Numbered from the stretch's first letter, positions 22,177 to 30,410 are shown. The stretch: 33,708 bases of DNA from Methylobacterium sp. E-065 (GCF_022829605.1 NZ_JAKSYD010000007.1:1-33708); one strand, 5' to 3'. Numbers and translations are program-made. Notes: generated by a model not told the origin, from the sequence alone.

Positions 22177-24663
22177 ATGGGAACATTGCTGGCCTTCATC
22201 GTCGCCGGGACCGTCGCGACGTATCTTGGCGTGCCGCTGATGGAGGTCTTCGGCTGGTGGGGGCACCCGCTGCTGAGCCCGCTGATCCTGTTCGCCGCCA
22301 GCTTCTTCGGCGTCTCCGCTTTGATGACGACGCTCGCGGCCGGGCTGGTCCTGCGGGGCGGCGGATTATGGAGCACGTCGCTCGTACGGTGGACGATCGG
22401 GAAGATCGCCTTTCTCGCCCTGATGCTGCCGACCGCGCTGTTCGTGATCGGGCAGTTCGAAGAGCTGGGCATGCCGTTGGCCTTCTTCGCTGCGATGGCG
22501 GCCGATCCGTTTCACGCCTTCATTCCCGGTCACGGCAATGCACGGTTTTCCGGCGACCTTGCGAGCGCCTGGATACGGATCATTCTGTTCCCGTTGCCGG
22601 TCGTGCTGTCTTTCTGGCTGCTCGGCATCGAGAAGCGCCTGCTGGCCTACGGCACCCTGCCGCTGCGCCGCCTATGGCGGGCCGTCAAGACAGGCGTCGG
22701 CGGCTCTACCGTATTCGACGGCCTGCTTGACGAATGGCGGATGCCCTGGAGGCGGGGCAACGTCATCCTCGGAGAGTCCCTGTACGAACCCGGTCGTCTG
22801 CTGGGGCGGCCCGATGACCGGCACATGCTGACGGTCGCCACCAACCGCAGCGGCAAAGGCCGGGCCTGCATCATCCCCAACCTGCTGACCTGGCCGGGGC
22901 CGTGCCTGGTCATCGACCCCAAAGGCCAGAATACGGCCGTCACCGCACTCGCGCGGCAGGCGATGGGCCAGACGATCCATATCCTCGACCCGTTCGGCGT
23001 CCTCGACCGGCTCCGCCTCGATCCCGTCGATTACGCGGTGAAGCGGTTCAACCCGCTGACCGCGATCGACCTGACGGAGAACGACGTCGTCGAGCAGATC
23101 AACAATCTGGCGGACGCGCTGATCGTGCCGTCGCCGCACAGCAACCCCTTCTGGGACAACGCCTCGCGCAAGGTGGTCGCGGGCGTCATCGCTCACGTCC
23201 TCAGCTGGGAAAAGCTGAAACCGGAAGAACGGCATCTCGGGACGGTGCGCGAGATCATCTCCGAAACCAACGGCCGCAGCATGAACGACATGGCGCTGCA
23301 CAAGGGCGTCGCCGGTCTCGTCGAGATCGGGTGGAAAGAGTTTCTGCGGGCGAGCAGCGGCGCCGGCGGCGACATCATGACGACGCTCGCGGTCCATATG
23401 GAATGGCTGGATAGCGTGGCGATGCGGCAGACGCTGTCGGCTTCGGATTTCGAGCTGCAGAGCCTGAAGCATCAGGACGCAACCCTCTATCTGGTGATCC
23501 CGCCCGAGTACCTGACCACGCATGCGCGCTTCCTCCGCCTGTTCATCACGCTCGCCCTTAAGGCGGCGGGCAGGGGGGTGCGCGGCAAGCACCCGATGCT
23601 GTTCATCCTCGACGAGTTTCCGGCGCTCGGCCCGCTGCACGTGGTCGAGGCGGCCGCGGCGCAGCTGTCCGGCATGGGCGTGAAGCTCTGGCCGATCATC
23701 CAGAATTTGAGCCAGCTCAAACCCTATGGCGACAACTGGGAAACCTTCGTCGCCAACGCGGGGCAGGTCCAGGTGTTCGCTATGAACGACCAGACCACGG
23801 CCCGCTATTTCTCGGAACGGCTCGGTCATCACATCTCATGGCGCAAGGTCCGGAGCAACACGGGCCACGAATGGGTGCCGCAGGGCGCGACCTGGTTCCG
23901 CACATCGGCGGAGCTGGCACGCGAGAGCAGCCGCGACAGCGGCCGAGCGATCGTCTTCTACGAGGGCGGCGGGCAGGCCCTGGTACGCCGCGGCGCCTAC
24001 GACCGCGCCTTCTATCCCTGGCAATATCAGCCCGATCCCTACGAGGCCGGCCGGCGCAAGCCGCTGCGCATCCGGTTCTGGCTGTTCTGCCGGGCGATCT
24101 ACAAGGCTTGGAAACAGCCCCTCAAAGCCGCTGAAGACGCCTATTACGGCTGGCAGGGATACACCCATAAACGGGCTGGACGGCCATGGGTCGATCCGCG
24201 TTTCGAGGAAAGGCGCGATCGTCAACGGCGGATCGAGGCATGGCGACGGGAGGAAGCGGCTAAAGCCGCGAACGGCGGGGCCTCCGTTTCGCCAGACACC
24301 GAGAAGCCGATGGCCCAAACCCCGTCCGCGAAACCCTGTTCAATGGCGGCGGGCATGGCGTCCGCAGCTGCAACAGGGCCTGCCCCGCGCGCTACGGCTG
24401 AAACCGAACCCGCGGCCGCACGTCCGGTATGGTCGGCTCCATCCTGGTCCGCAACGGATCATCCTACGACGGCGCCGTCATCGCCCCCGTTCCCGCAATC
24501 AGCGCCCTCGTCAGCGCCACCGGCCGATGATTTGACGCTCCGGTGGCCTGAGGCGGAAGCGTTCGAGTTCGACCCTCTAAAGCCTGCCGACGTGCTGCAA
24601 CGACCGAAGAGGAAGGGAAAACCCCGTGGCCGAAAGCCCGCCTCGCCCAAAGCCGCGGAATAA
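22177..24663 (+). CDS. traG: Type IV secretion coupling protein, VirD4/TraG family (828 aa)
   Basis: An inner-membrane ATPase that hands the relaxosome to a type IV secretion channel. The start at 22177 has GGGGGT upstream. Transmembrane helices lie in the first 150 residues (LLAFIVAGTVATYLGVPLME, then about 33-60, 72-95 and 132-150). The Walker A of this family is ATNRSGKGRA (K227), and Walker B is MLFILDEFPALG (D479, E480). DPKGQNT and the PHSNPFWDNASRK region are also typical of TraG. The C-terminal ~200 residues are proline/alanine-rich and variable. No VirB/Trb genes accompany it, so it must use a channel supplied by another element. Assignment is firm. Confidence 0.93.
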   Translation: MGTLLAFIVAGTVATYLGVPLMEVFGWWGHPLLSPLILFAASFFGVSALMTTLAAGLVLRGGGLWSTSLVRWTIGKIAFLALMLPTALFVIGQFEELGMPLAFFAAMAADPFHAFIPGHGNARFSGDLASAWIRIILFPLPVVLSFWLLGIEKRLLAYGTLPLRRLWRAVKTGVGGSTVFDGLLDEWRMPWRRGNVILGESLYEPGRLLGRPDDRHMLTVATNRSGKGRACIIPNLLTWPGPCLVIDPKGQNTAVTALARQAMGQTIHILDPFGVLDRLRLDPVDYAVKRFNPLTAIDLTENDVVEQINNLADALIVPSPHSNPFWDNASRKVVAGVIAHVLSWEKLKPEERHLGTVREIISETNGRSMNDMALHKGVAGLVEIGWKEFLRASSGAGGDIMTTLAVHMEWLDSVAMRQTLSASDFELQSLKHQDATLYLVIPPEYLTTHARFLRLFITLALKAAGRGVRGKHPMLFILDEFPALGPLHVVEAAAAQLSGMGVKLWPIIQNLSQLKPYGDNWETFVANAGQVQVFAMNDQTTARYFSERLGHHISWRKVRSNTGHEWVPQGATWFRTSAELARESSRDSGRAIVFYEGGGQALVRRGAYDRAFYPWQYQPDPYEAGRRKPLRIRFWLFCRAIYKAWKQPLKAAEDAYYGWQGYTHKRAGRPWVDPRFEERRDRQRRIEAWRREEAAKAANGGASVSPDTEKPMAQTPSAKPCSMAAGMASAAATGPAPRATAETEPAAARPVWSAPSWSATDHPTTAPSSPPFPQSAPSSAPPADDLTLRWPEAEAFEFDPLKPADVLQRPKRKGKPRGRKPASPKAAE

Positions 24664-24964
24664 GCGCCTCGCATCGCCCCGGCGAACCGGCACGCGGACA
24701 TCCAGCAACGGCGAAACGCTGTTCGTCACCGTCCAGGTGGATCGGCGGGCGTACGAGCTGTGCCGCTACTGGGCGAACTTCCACACGGCCGACCCGACGG
24801 GAGACGCCGAGCTTCACATACAGGGTTATCTCAATACGGCCTTGGCTGCCGCCCTGAACGACGCGCCGGCAGCTTTCCTCGCCCAATGGCCGGAACTGCC
24901 GCTGCCGCCTGCCACGCGTAAGCCGCCGGGTCCAAATGACCTCGACGACGACATTCCCTTCTGA
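24626..24964 (+). CDS. Small protein with SSB-like C-terminal tip, downstream of traG (112 aa)
   Basis: Overlaps the 3' end of traG by 38 bases, so translation is coupled. The N-terminus is basic (PPRPKPRNKRLASPRRTGTR), the middle (TLFVTVQVDRRAYELCRYWA) could be a compact strand-helix DNA-binding fold, and the C-terminus ends PNDLDDDIPF, identical in its last six residues to the DDDIPF tip of bacterial SSB. No OB-fold is evident, so it is not SSB itself. It may recruit host SSB partners (helicases, primase, polymerase) to plasmid DNA during transfer or establishment. The tail is seen; the role is inference. Confidence 0.7.
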   Translation: MAESPPRPKPRNKRLASPRRTGTRTSSNGETLFVTVQVDRRAYELCRYWANFHTADPTGDAELHIQGYLNTALAAALNDAPAAFLAQWPELPLPPATRKPPGPNDLDDDIPF

Positions 24965-25018
24965 AGCGTGCCAGGATGCAGCCCTAGGCGGAACCGACGC
25001 TGCATAGGAGGCCTCGCC

Positions 25019-25456
25019 ATGATGCCGGACACGCTCGCAATCCCCGACCATCTGCGCTCGCGCCTTGAACGGCTGGCGGCGGAACGCGACCAGGAGCCCG
25101 CTGCCTTCACGGCCTCCGTCCTGAACGTGGCGGTTCAGATGATGGAACAGCAGGACGGCGACGAATTGCGGGCCATGCTGGAACGGGGACCGTTCGACGT
25201 GCCGGCCTCGGACGGGACGGCCAACGCGGCAAGGTCCGCGCTGTGCATCCTCGACGCAGCGGGCGACTTGGCACGGGAGGCGGTCGGCCGCTTCCTCGAC
25301 GGGGACGTGACCGGCCATCCGCGCATCCGGCCGTCGATGATCCTGCCGCTGCTCGATGGCGTCTCCGATCTCGATCTGGCACGGCGCGATGGCGACGCTG
25401 AGAACGCGGCGGCCGTCACGCGCCGGCTCCTCGACATCTGGAACGGTACGGATTGA
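25019..25456 (+). CDS. Hypothetical protein (145 aa)
   Basis: The start ATG 25019 has an excellent AGGAGG (25006-25011) seven bases upstream. The product begins MMPDTLAIPDHLRSRLERLA, reading like a ribbon-helix-helix or helical DNA-binding N-terminus (AERDQEPAAFTASVLNVAVQ), followed by an acidic helical body and the end RLLDIWNGTD. It follows the traG cluster on the same strand and is closed by a perfect bidirectional terminator at 25548-25580. Function not known; a small regulator is possible. Confidence 0.7.
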   Translation: MMPDTLAIPDHLRSRLERLAAERDQEPAAFTASVLNVAVQMMEQQDGDELRAMLERGPFDVPASDGTANAARSALCILDAAGDLAREAVGRFLDGDVTGHPRIRPSMILPLLDGVSDLDLARRDGDAENAAAVTRRLLDIWNGTD

Positions 25457-25547
25457 CCCGGAGGCAGCGGAGGGACCGCGGGGCAGGGCGCATGCCCTGG
25501 GGCGCGTCATGAGCAGGCGCGTGCGCCCCCGCATCCTGTCGGCCATG

Positions 25548-25580
25548 GCAAAAGGCCCGGCGCGGTGCCGGGCCTTTTGC
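25548..25580. terminator. Bidirectional rho-independent terminator
   Basis: A perfect 14-base inverted repeat, GCAAAAGGCCCGGC and GCCGGGCCTTTTGC, with a five-base loop lies between the convergent genes ending at 25456 (+) and 25588 (-). The A and T tracts in the arms give a T-run after the stem in both directions. Confidence 0.85.
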
Positions 25581-25587
25581 TGCGGCA

Positions 25588-25992
25588 TCAGCCGACTTCT
25601 TCAGCCGCGGCCGCCTGGTCCAGCCGTCGCGGGTCGGTGACGATGGCGCCATGCTCAATCCCGGCGCGAGCGTAGACCGATAGCGGGTGGGTCGCCTCGA
25701 AATGACGGTCCCGTTCGACGGGGAGCCCGAGCCGGCCGCGCAGGGCGCGCAGTTCGGCGAGGCTGACACTGCCGAGTTCCGCGCACTGCATGCCGAGGTC
25801 GCACAGGCCGAACGCGATATCCGGTTCGTCGGGGTCGATCTCGGTGAGCAGCCAGGTCGCGGCCGCGTCCGGGGTGAACAGCTTGACCACGGGCTTGTGG
25901 TCCGGCGGCTCCCGCCCCGCCGCGAGTGCGGCGGCGGTGGCGGTGCCATTGGCCAGCAGCTTTTCCTGCTGTGGCTTGGTGAGGAGGATCAT
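25588..25992 (-). CDS. DUF2958 family protein (134 aa)
   Basis: Begins MILLTKPQQEKLLANGTATA, followed by PVVKLFTPDAAATWLLTEID, FGLCDLGMQCAELGSVSLAE and LPVERDRHFEA, the standard pattern of DUF2958 proteins widespread on proteobacterial plasmids and integrative elements. Their function is not established. The ATG at 25992 overlaps the stop of the upstream small gene by four bases, so the two are translated together from the leader that carries dispersed element I. A perfect terminator follows. The family call is confident, the role unknown; position beside mobilization genes is typical of plasmid leading-region genes. Confidence 0.85.
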   Translation of the reverse strand: MILLTKPQQEKLLANGTATAAALAAGREPPDHKPVVKLFTPDAAATWLLTEIDPDEPDIAFGLCDLGMQCAELGSVSLAELRALRGRLGLPVERDRHFEATHPLSVYARAGIEHGAIVTDPRRLDQAAAAEEVG

Positions 25993-26204
25993 TGCGCGCC
26001 TCCTTCGGCTTCGGCCGCTTTCGGCTTGCGCAGGACGATCCGGCCGGGCGCGTTCGGGATCAGATCCAGCTTGAGGCTGCTGCCCTCGCCGTCCTGATGG
26101 GTCCAGGCGGCCCCGATCGCTATCCACGGCGCTCCCTCTCGATCGGCGACGAAGTAGGCGGTCAGGTCGGGTTTCCGGCCCTTGGTTGCGTCAGTGTCGG
26201 TCAT
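25989..26204 (-). CDS. Small plasmid-type hypothetical protein (71 aa)
   Basis: MTDTDATKGRKPDLTAYFVA followed by GAPWIAIGAAWTHQDGEG, SLKLDLIPNAPGRIVLRKP. This single-domain beta-rich pattern (x-IGAAW-H-DG--G---L-L---P--GRIVLR) is familiar from small hypothetical proteins beside DUF2958 on alphaproteobacterial plasmids. A good purine-rich ribosome-binding stretch AAGAAGGAAG precedes ATG 26204. The stop overlaps the DUF2958 start (ATGA). Upstream it overlaps the stop of a 15-codon leader frame, and dispersed element I lies 91 bases upstream. Function unknown. Confidence 0.75.
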   Translation of the reverse strand: MTDTDATKGRKPDLTAYFVADREGAPWIAIGAAWTHQDGEGSSLKLDLIPNAPGRIVLRKPKAAEAEGGAQ

Positions 26205-26248
26205 GCGTTTTCTTCCTTCTTGAGCGGGCCGGCTTCATTGCCGGCCAT
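26201..26248 (-). CDS. Possible 15-codon leader peptide
   Basis: A short frame MAGNEAGPLKKEENA ends in TGA that overlaps the ATG of the 71-residue gene (ATGA), the arrangement of a translation-coupling leader. Its first codons overlap a 7-base hairpin, GGCCGGC/GCCGGCC (26227-26246), which could open or close depending on ribosome passage. The ribosome-binding site is weak, so this is tentative. Confidence 0.3.
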   Translation of the reverse strand: MAGNEAGPLKKEENA

Positions 26249-26294
26249 GTCATCCGAAGGAGCCGCATCGGCGGGACCGGCGCAGGCCTGACGA

Positions 26295-26346
26295 CGGGGA
26301 GGGGGATCGCCCGGCCTGGCAGCCCTTGCGAAGGCCGGGGACACCC
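26295..26346 (-). ncRNA. Dispersed element I, copy 1: structured leader hairpin
   Basis: On the minus strand (the coding direction of the downstream genes) the order is GGG-TGTC-CCCGGCCT, a 14-base loop beginning TCGCAAGGGCTGC, AGGCCGGG-CGATC-CCCC. The 8-base inner stem lies at 26310-26317 / 26332-26339. A second copy at 30461-30512 keeps the loop and flanks but changes three stem pairs on both sides. It sits 91 bases upstream of the start at 26204. It could be a cis-acting RNA or a folded single-stranded-DNA promoter. The remaining part of the 26205-26565 gap shows no gene. Confidence 0.65.
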
Positions 26347-26565
26347 TGGCGTCACCCGCAGGGCTTGGGTTTGTGACGAAGGCCCGCCGCGTGCGGCAGG
26401 ATGGGCATGGCCGGTAATGAGAACGGGGCTGGCCCGCGGCAGGAAGAAATCGCCCTCGGCTGTCCGGCGCATCCGGACGGAAATGCACTCTCGCTGTCAC
26501 CGTCAAACGATGTTGAGGCGCCCCGGATACAGCCAGGTCCCGGGGCATTCGCCCACAGCAATGCC

Positions 26566-26856
26566 CTATGACGAAACGCTATTCCCGTTCCGCGGCGCAT
26601 GAACAGCCAGCCACAGCACCACGCCATTGAGGCAGGCGCCGACGCAGCACATCAGGGCAAGCGCTTGATTGCCGCTGCTCATGCCGATGAACACCCAAAG
26701 GGCATTGCCGGTCACGAGGGCGGCGTTGCGCAGGATCGACTCATGAGCGGCCCTGCGGGGCTCGCGCAATAAGCCCACGATACGAGGAAGGGCCGAGGCG
26801 CAGATAATGGCGCCAGCCAGGTAGGACAGCAGCTCGATCAGGATTGCATGGGTCAT
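26566..26856 (-). CDS. Small PQ-loop/SemiSWEET-like membrane protein (96 aa)
   Basis: Begins MTHAILIELLSYLAGAIICA. Three hydrophobic helices are visible: LSYLAGAIICASALPRIVGL, NAALVTGNALWVFIGM and ALALMCCVGACLNGVVLWLA. The length, three-helix layout, the LPRI after helix 1 (PQ-motif position) and NALWVF...LN resemble SemiSWEET half-transporters, which dimerise to pass small solutes. The start at ATG 26856 overlaps the GNAT stop (ATGA). A transporter on a small plasmid backbone is unusual; it may serve the GNAT enzyme's substrate. The family call is a by-eye resemblance. Confidence 0.65.
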   Translation of the reverse strand: MTHAILIELLSYLAGAIICASALPRIVGLLREPRRAAHESILRNAALVTGNALWVFIGMSSGNQALALMCCVGACLNGVVLWLAVHAPRNGNSVSS

Positions 26857-27503
26857 GTCCGATCTCCTGATGCCGCACCGGCCAGGCGTAAGGTCATCTT
26901 GCGAGCGCGGTAATGCGTCCCCCGCGCATCGAGGCTGGCCTGAAGATGCTGGTCGCAAGCCATTCCCGACCAGGCGATCCGCATATCCTCGACGGGTCGG
27001 AAACCTGCCTCGTAAAAAACGTTGAAGGCCCGTTCGTTGATGCTTCCGTCGGCCATTATCCGGACAACGAGGTCGACGGTTTCAATCCTCAACCCTTTAT
27101 GCAGACGATCCAGTACGGCGTTGAGAAGGGTGCTGCAGAACCCCCGCTGACGAAAAGCGGGGTCGGTCACGACGCCTTGCAGCCGGGCGGTGCCGTCACC
27201 CTGGCGGACGATGTGCATGCCTGCCGCGGCCGTGGCAGCCCCGAGACCGTCCTCGACCATGAGAAGGCCGATCCATGCTTGGCTGGCCAGCAGATCGGCC
27301 TTCGTAAAATTCAGCAAGGCCCAGCCGTCACGAGGCATAACCCGATCTTTGAGATCGAGGTAAGCTTTTGCCGTATCCTTCGCTTCACTGATATTGATGA
27401 ATATGAATTTCGCCCGGTCTTGATAAAACTGCGTTTTATCTGATCGATCCGGATAGACGACATGTGTCCTTGCCTGCAGGACAGGCATTCGGTCGACACT
27501 CAT
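26853..27503 (-). CDS. GNAT-family N-acetyltransferase (216 aa)
   Basis: The central GNAT motif A is clear: ARLQGVVTDPAFRQRGFCST followed by LLNAVLDRL, which binds the acetyl-CoA pyrophosphate. The C-terminal FNVFYEAGFRPVEDMRIAWS is motif B. The N-terminal ~60 residues are variable. The GTG/ATG question does not arise: ATG 27503 has GAGG seven bases upstream. It is co-translated with the following small membrane protein (ATGA overlap). The substrate is unknown; it may acetylate an amino acid, drug or peptide. Confidence 0.88.
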   Translation of the reverse strand: MSVDRMPVLQARTHVVYPDRSDKTQFYQDRAKFIFINISEAKDTAKAYLDLKDRVMPRDGWALLNFTKADLLASQAWIGLLMVEDGLGAATAAAGMHIVRQGDGTARLQGVVTDPAFRQRGFCSTLLNAVLDRLHKGLRIETVDLVVRIMADGSINERAFNVFYEAGFRPVEDMRIAWSGMACDQHLQASLDARGTHYRARKMTLRLAGAASGDRT

Positions 27504-27587
27504 GGCAGAACCTCGGAGCTCGCCAGCCGGCGATAGCGGCTACCGGCAAGATGCCAGATGGCCGGGATCTGTCAATCATAACGTCAG

Positions 27588-28382
27588 CTACTTTTTTAAT
27601 GACATGCCGCGCCGCCGTGCCGCTGCCTTTATGCGATCGGCCTCGCGCCAGCTCACATCGTCCTTCCCGGGAGGGCTGGAGAGGATTTCGTCGTTCCGCT
27701 GCTTCTTCGTCGGCAGGTTCAGCTCGTCGAGCCCCAATTTCTGGCCTCTGTGGCTCTCGTAATTATTGAGGGCTATAGCAGCGGATGGATCAATATTTCG
27801 CAAATCCGCCCTAGTAAATCCGCCCGTCAGCCATTGGCTGTAAACCCGCCTTATGAATGCCGGCGCATTTTCTTTCTTATCTGGCCGGGAATCATATGTT
27901 TCGCCATTGGGTGGCGACGATGGCAGAGTGTTATTCTTTGCGTTCAAAAACGCCCTCAGCGTCCCATCTTTAAAGGTTGCTTCAAGCGCGTACTTTTCTT
28001 CCTCGGAAAGAATACTGATGTATTTATTAAATATGAGGGAGATTTCCATTCCGCTATTTAGCAAAAATATCTCTATGCTATCAAGTAAAACAGGATCAAG
28101 TTGCGCGAGCGTGCGCCTTATCTCACTGCGCCGCACTGCAAGTTTCAGCTGAACACGCAATCTCAGTTTTTCGATATCGGCTTTTGGCCGACCGCATATT
28201 TCTGCGATCTGCTCTTCATCCAGGATGCGTAGATAGCCTTCAAGCACATCTGTTTCGAGCTGGTTTAATTCGCTGATGATGGCAACGACCAGAATGTACG
28301 GGTTGGTTCGAACGCTGCTCGGCACATCCGGAATAACGTCAGGACGAATATCTTTTGACCGCCCGGGGAATGTCACCGCCAT
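27588..28382 (-). CDS. Hypothetical protein (264 aa)
   Basis: All-helical, charged and AT-richer than neighbours. Residues 38-80 (LNQLETDVLEGYLRILDEEQ, IAEICGRPKADIEKLRLRVQ) resemble sigma-region-4-like helix-turn-helix spacing, which is only a weak hint of DNA binding. The C-terminus is basic (READRIKAAARRRGMSLKK). No known domain is recognised and no membrane segment is seen. It lies 84 bases ahead of the GNAT gene on the same strand. The 28383-28643 interval upstream contains the terminator of the ParB-like gene and otherwise nothing evident. Confidence 0.7.
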   Translation of the reverse strand: MAVTFPGRSKDIRPDVIPDVPSSVRTNPYILVVAIISELNQLETDVLEGYLRILDEEQIAEICGRPKADIEKLRLRVQLKLAVRRSEIRRTLAQLDPVLLDSIEIFLLNSGMEISLIFNKYISILSEEEKYALEATFKDGTLRAFLNAKNNTLPSSPPNGETYDSRPDKKENAPAFIRRVYSQWLTGGFTRADLRNIDPSAAIALNNYESHRGQKLGLDELNLPTKKQRNDEILSSPPGKDDVSWREADRIKAAARRRGMSLKK

Positions 28383-28597
28383 TATCGTATCCCGACCAGA
28401 CTCATCGTTCGTTGCTCGATAGAATGAAGATCGCGACGACCTTTATCGATGCGTGGGAAAAAGGCCCGGGCCGGGCTAACCTCACAAAGCCTGCAAAGTC
28501 ATCATAATCCGACATCTGCCAGACCGCATCCTCGCATCCCGGCGTCCGTCAGGCCAACGCTGCCCCTTCCATCCTGCCGTCTGGCGGACAAGAAAAA

Positions 28598-28613
28598 GGG
28601 GCCTTGCGGCCCC
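28598..28613 (-). terminator. Rho-independent terminator of the ParB-like gene
   Basis: On the minus strand a GGGGCC/GGCCCC stem with a four-base loop is followed directly by TTTTTCTTG, thirty bases past the stop of the ParB-like gene. Confidence 0.85.
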
Positions 28614-28643
28614 TCCTTTCCCGGCTTCTCTTTCCTGTGGCGA

Positions 28644-30365
28644 TCAGCGCAGCAACGGCGGCATCCATCCGTGCGCTTCCGCCTCGCGCTCGGCCAGTGC
28701 GGCCAGCTCGCCCTTTTTCAGCTTGGCCCATGACGGGGCAGGGGGCGCATTCCGCATCGCCTCAAGGTCGGCCATGATCGCGGCCTTGCCGATCCGCCCA
28801 AAATATCCGGCTGCGGTCGGGCGATACCATTGCGCCATGTCCAGCTTGAGCGTGCCGGACAGGGTCGCGCCCTCTGCCGTCCCAAAACGGTTCTGGTCGT
28901 TCTTGCTCTCGACGGCATCCAGCCCGTGCGCCGTTGCCACAGCCAGCACGTCCAGCAACTGCGTCTGGCTGGCATTCATGCACCAGTCCCACAAACCGGC
29001 ACGGTCGCCCGGCAGCAGGTCGCCTATGCGGTCGCGCTCGTCGTTCAAAGCCATGACGGCAAGGGCCGCGTCATGGTCCTTCATCGCCGTGCGAAGGCTG
29101 CGCTGCGTGATCCACGCTTTCAGGATGCCCTTGGGCTGGTTGTAGAAAACGTCCGCCGCCAAGGTATGCACGACAAGGGCAAGGGCCGTCTCCGGGCAGC
29201 GGGCCAGTTCGATCCGCAACGAAGCCGTCCGCTGCGCCGTCAATTCCTCGATCAGTGAGGCGGGCAGGGCAGCGGGGCCGCTGATGGCGTCCGCGTCCTC
29301 GTCGTCATTCCCGGTCGCTCCGTTGCCTTCGTCGGCCTCCGGCTCGATCTCGCCGGGACGGATCAACCCGCGCTCGATCACGGCTTCGCCGCTATAGGAC
29401 AGACAGACCACGGCTCCGGCGATGGCCTTCGCCTCATGCGACCATGACAGGGCGGAGTCGTCGTCCTCGTCGCCATCCCCTTCTGGAGCAAATTCAGCCT
29501 CGGCCTCGTCAAATTCCTGCCGGTCGGTCCAGTCGAACGACAGACGCGCTTCGGTCCATAGCCAGCCTTCCGCCTTCACCTCGGCGGCCACCTCGTGCAG
29601 CTTCTCGACCGTCAAACGGTCCAGCAGGGCAACGTCCTGCAAAAACCCGCCTTCCCTCGCATCGAACAGGTCGCGCCGCACCGTGCCGCCCGCCGCCTCG
29701 TAAGCCTCGATGCCGACGAACCGCGCCCGCCGGTCGCTGCTTGGGACTTCGCCCTCGGTCAGTGCCTGACGGATGGCGCGGGGATCGTTCCGCTGCCATC
29801 CCGCCATGCCATCGAACACCGCGTCCTGCCGCTCGTGGTCGTCGCTGATTGTGAAAGCCTGCAAGGCTTCAAGCTCGATCTCCCCCTCCCGGTACAGGGC
29901 AAAGATGCGGGGGCTGACGCGGGCAAGGGCCATGCGCTTCCGCACCGTCGATGCCGCCACCCCGAACCGCGCCGCCACCTCGTCCACGGTCGCGCCGTTC
30001 TCGATCAGGCCGCTCCATGCCGTGAACTGATCGGCGGGATGCATCGCCACCCGCACGACATTCTCCGCAAGCGACAATTCAGCCGGGTCCGTGTCATCGT
30101 CCCGCATGGTGCAGGCGACCGGATGGGTTTTCGGGATCGTGCCGTCCTTCGCCAGCTTCTTCAAAGCCAGCAACCGCCGCTGCCCCGCCACGACGACGAA
30201 TTTGCCCTTGGGGGCCGAACAGATGGTCAGGGGATTAATCAGGCCGTGCGCGGCGATAGATGCCGCCAGTTCATCGATGCCCGTCTCTACAGCGGTTTTA
30301 CGGACGTTGCCGCTCCACTGCGTCAGTTTCACAAGGGATATTTCACGTAAAGCATGGTTGGTCAT
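28644..30365 (-). CDS. Large ParB/sulfiredoxin-like domain protein (573 aa)
   Basis: The N-terminal ParB-type CTPase/nuclease fold spans about residues 8-110: SIAAHGLINPLTICS, VVVAGQRRLLAL (GQRR 61-64 in place of the common GERR) and LAENVVRVAMHPADQF (ENxxR). An HTH follows, ATVDEVAARFGVAASTVRKR (about 125-145). The remaining ~400 residues, with an acidic segment around 300-330, are a variable region. It is not the parB of the ParA system, which lies at 16695-17117. Large proteins of this kind are typical plasmid leading-region genes in alphaproteobacteria and may protect incoming DNA. The long leader carries element I and a terminator-like hairpin. Start ATG 30365. Confidence 0.87.
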   Translation of the reverse strand: MTNHALREISLVKLTQWSGNVRKTAVETGIDELAASIAAHGLINPLTICSAPKGKFVVVAGQRRLLALKKLAKDGTIPKTHPVACTMRDDDTDPAELSLAENVVRVAMHPADQFTAWSGLIENGATVDEVAARFGVAASTVRKRMALARVSPRIFALYREGEIELEALQAFTISDDHERQDAVFDGMAGWQRNDPRAIRQALTEGEVPSSDRRARFVGIEAYEAAGGTVRRDLFDAREGGFLQDVALLDRLTVEKLHEVAAEVKAEGWLWTEARLSFDWTDRQEFDEAEAEFAPEGDGDEDDDSALSWSHEAKAIAGAVVCLSYSGEAVIERGLIRPGEIEPEADEGNGATGNDDEDADAISGPAALPASLIEELTAQRTASLRIELARCPETALALVVHTLAADVFYNQPKGILKAWITQRSLRTAMKDHDAALAVMALNDERDRIGDLLPGDRAGLWDWCMNASQTQLLDVLAVATAHGLDAVESKNDQNRFGTAEGATLSGTLKLDMAQWYRPTAAGYFGRIGKAAIMADLEAMRNAPPAPSWAKLKKGELAALAEREAEAHGWMPPLLR

Positions 30366-30390
30366 GGTCTTTTCTTTCTTGGTTGCTAAA

Positions 30391-30410
30391 AGGGTTGCGC
30401 ATGCAACCCT
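30391..30410 (-). promoter_or_regulatory. Terminator-like hairpin in the leader of the ParB-like gene
   Basis: An 8-base perfect stem AGGGTTGC/GCAACCCT with a four-base loop lies 26 bases before the start codon, and on the minus strand it is followed by TTTTAG. This looks like an intrinsic terminator placed within a leader, as in transcription attenuation. It is downstream of dispersed element I. Confidence 0.6.

Noticed and set aside
22672..23832. A 386-codon leftward frame across traG
   Set aside because: Antisense of the coupling-protein gene with its Walker motifs; composition is Arg/Asp/His-rich as expected for a shadow.
24464..25588. A 374-codon leftward frame across the traG end and following genes
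   Set aside because: Overlaps three rightward genes with good ribosome-binding sites or coupling; the sequence is low-complexity and Arg-rich.
28644..30365. ParB of the ParA partition system
   Set aside because: It is 11 kb away, three times longer than ParB, and parA has its own small partner gene directly coupled to it.
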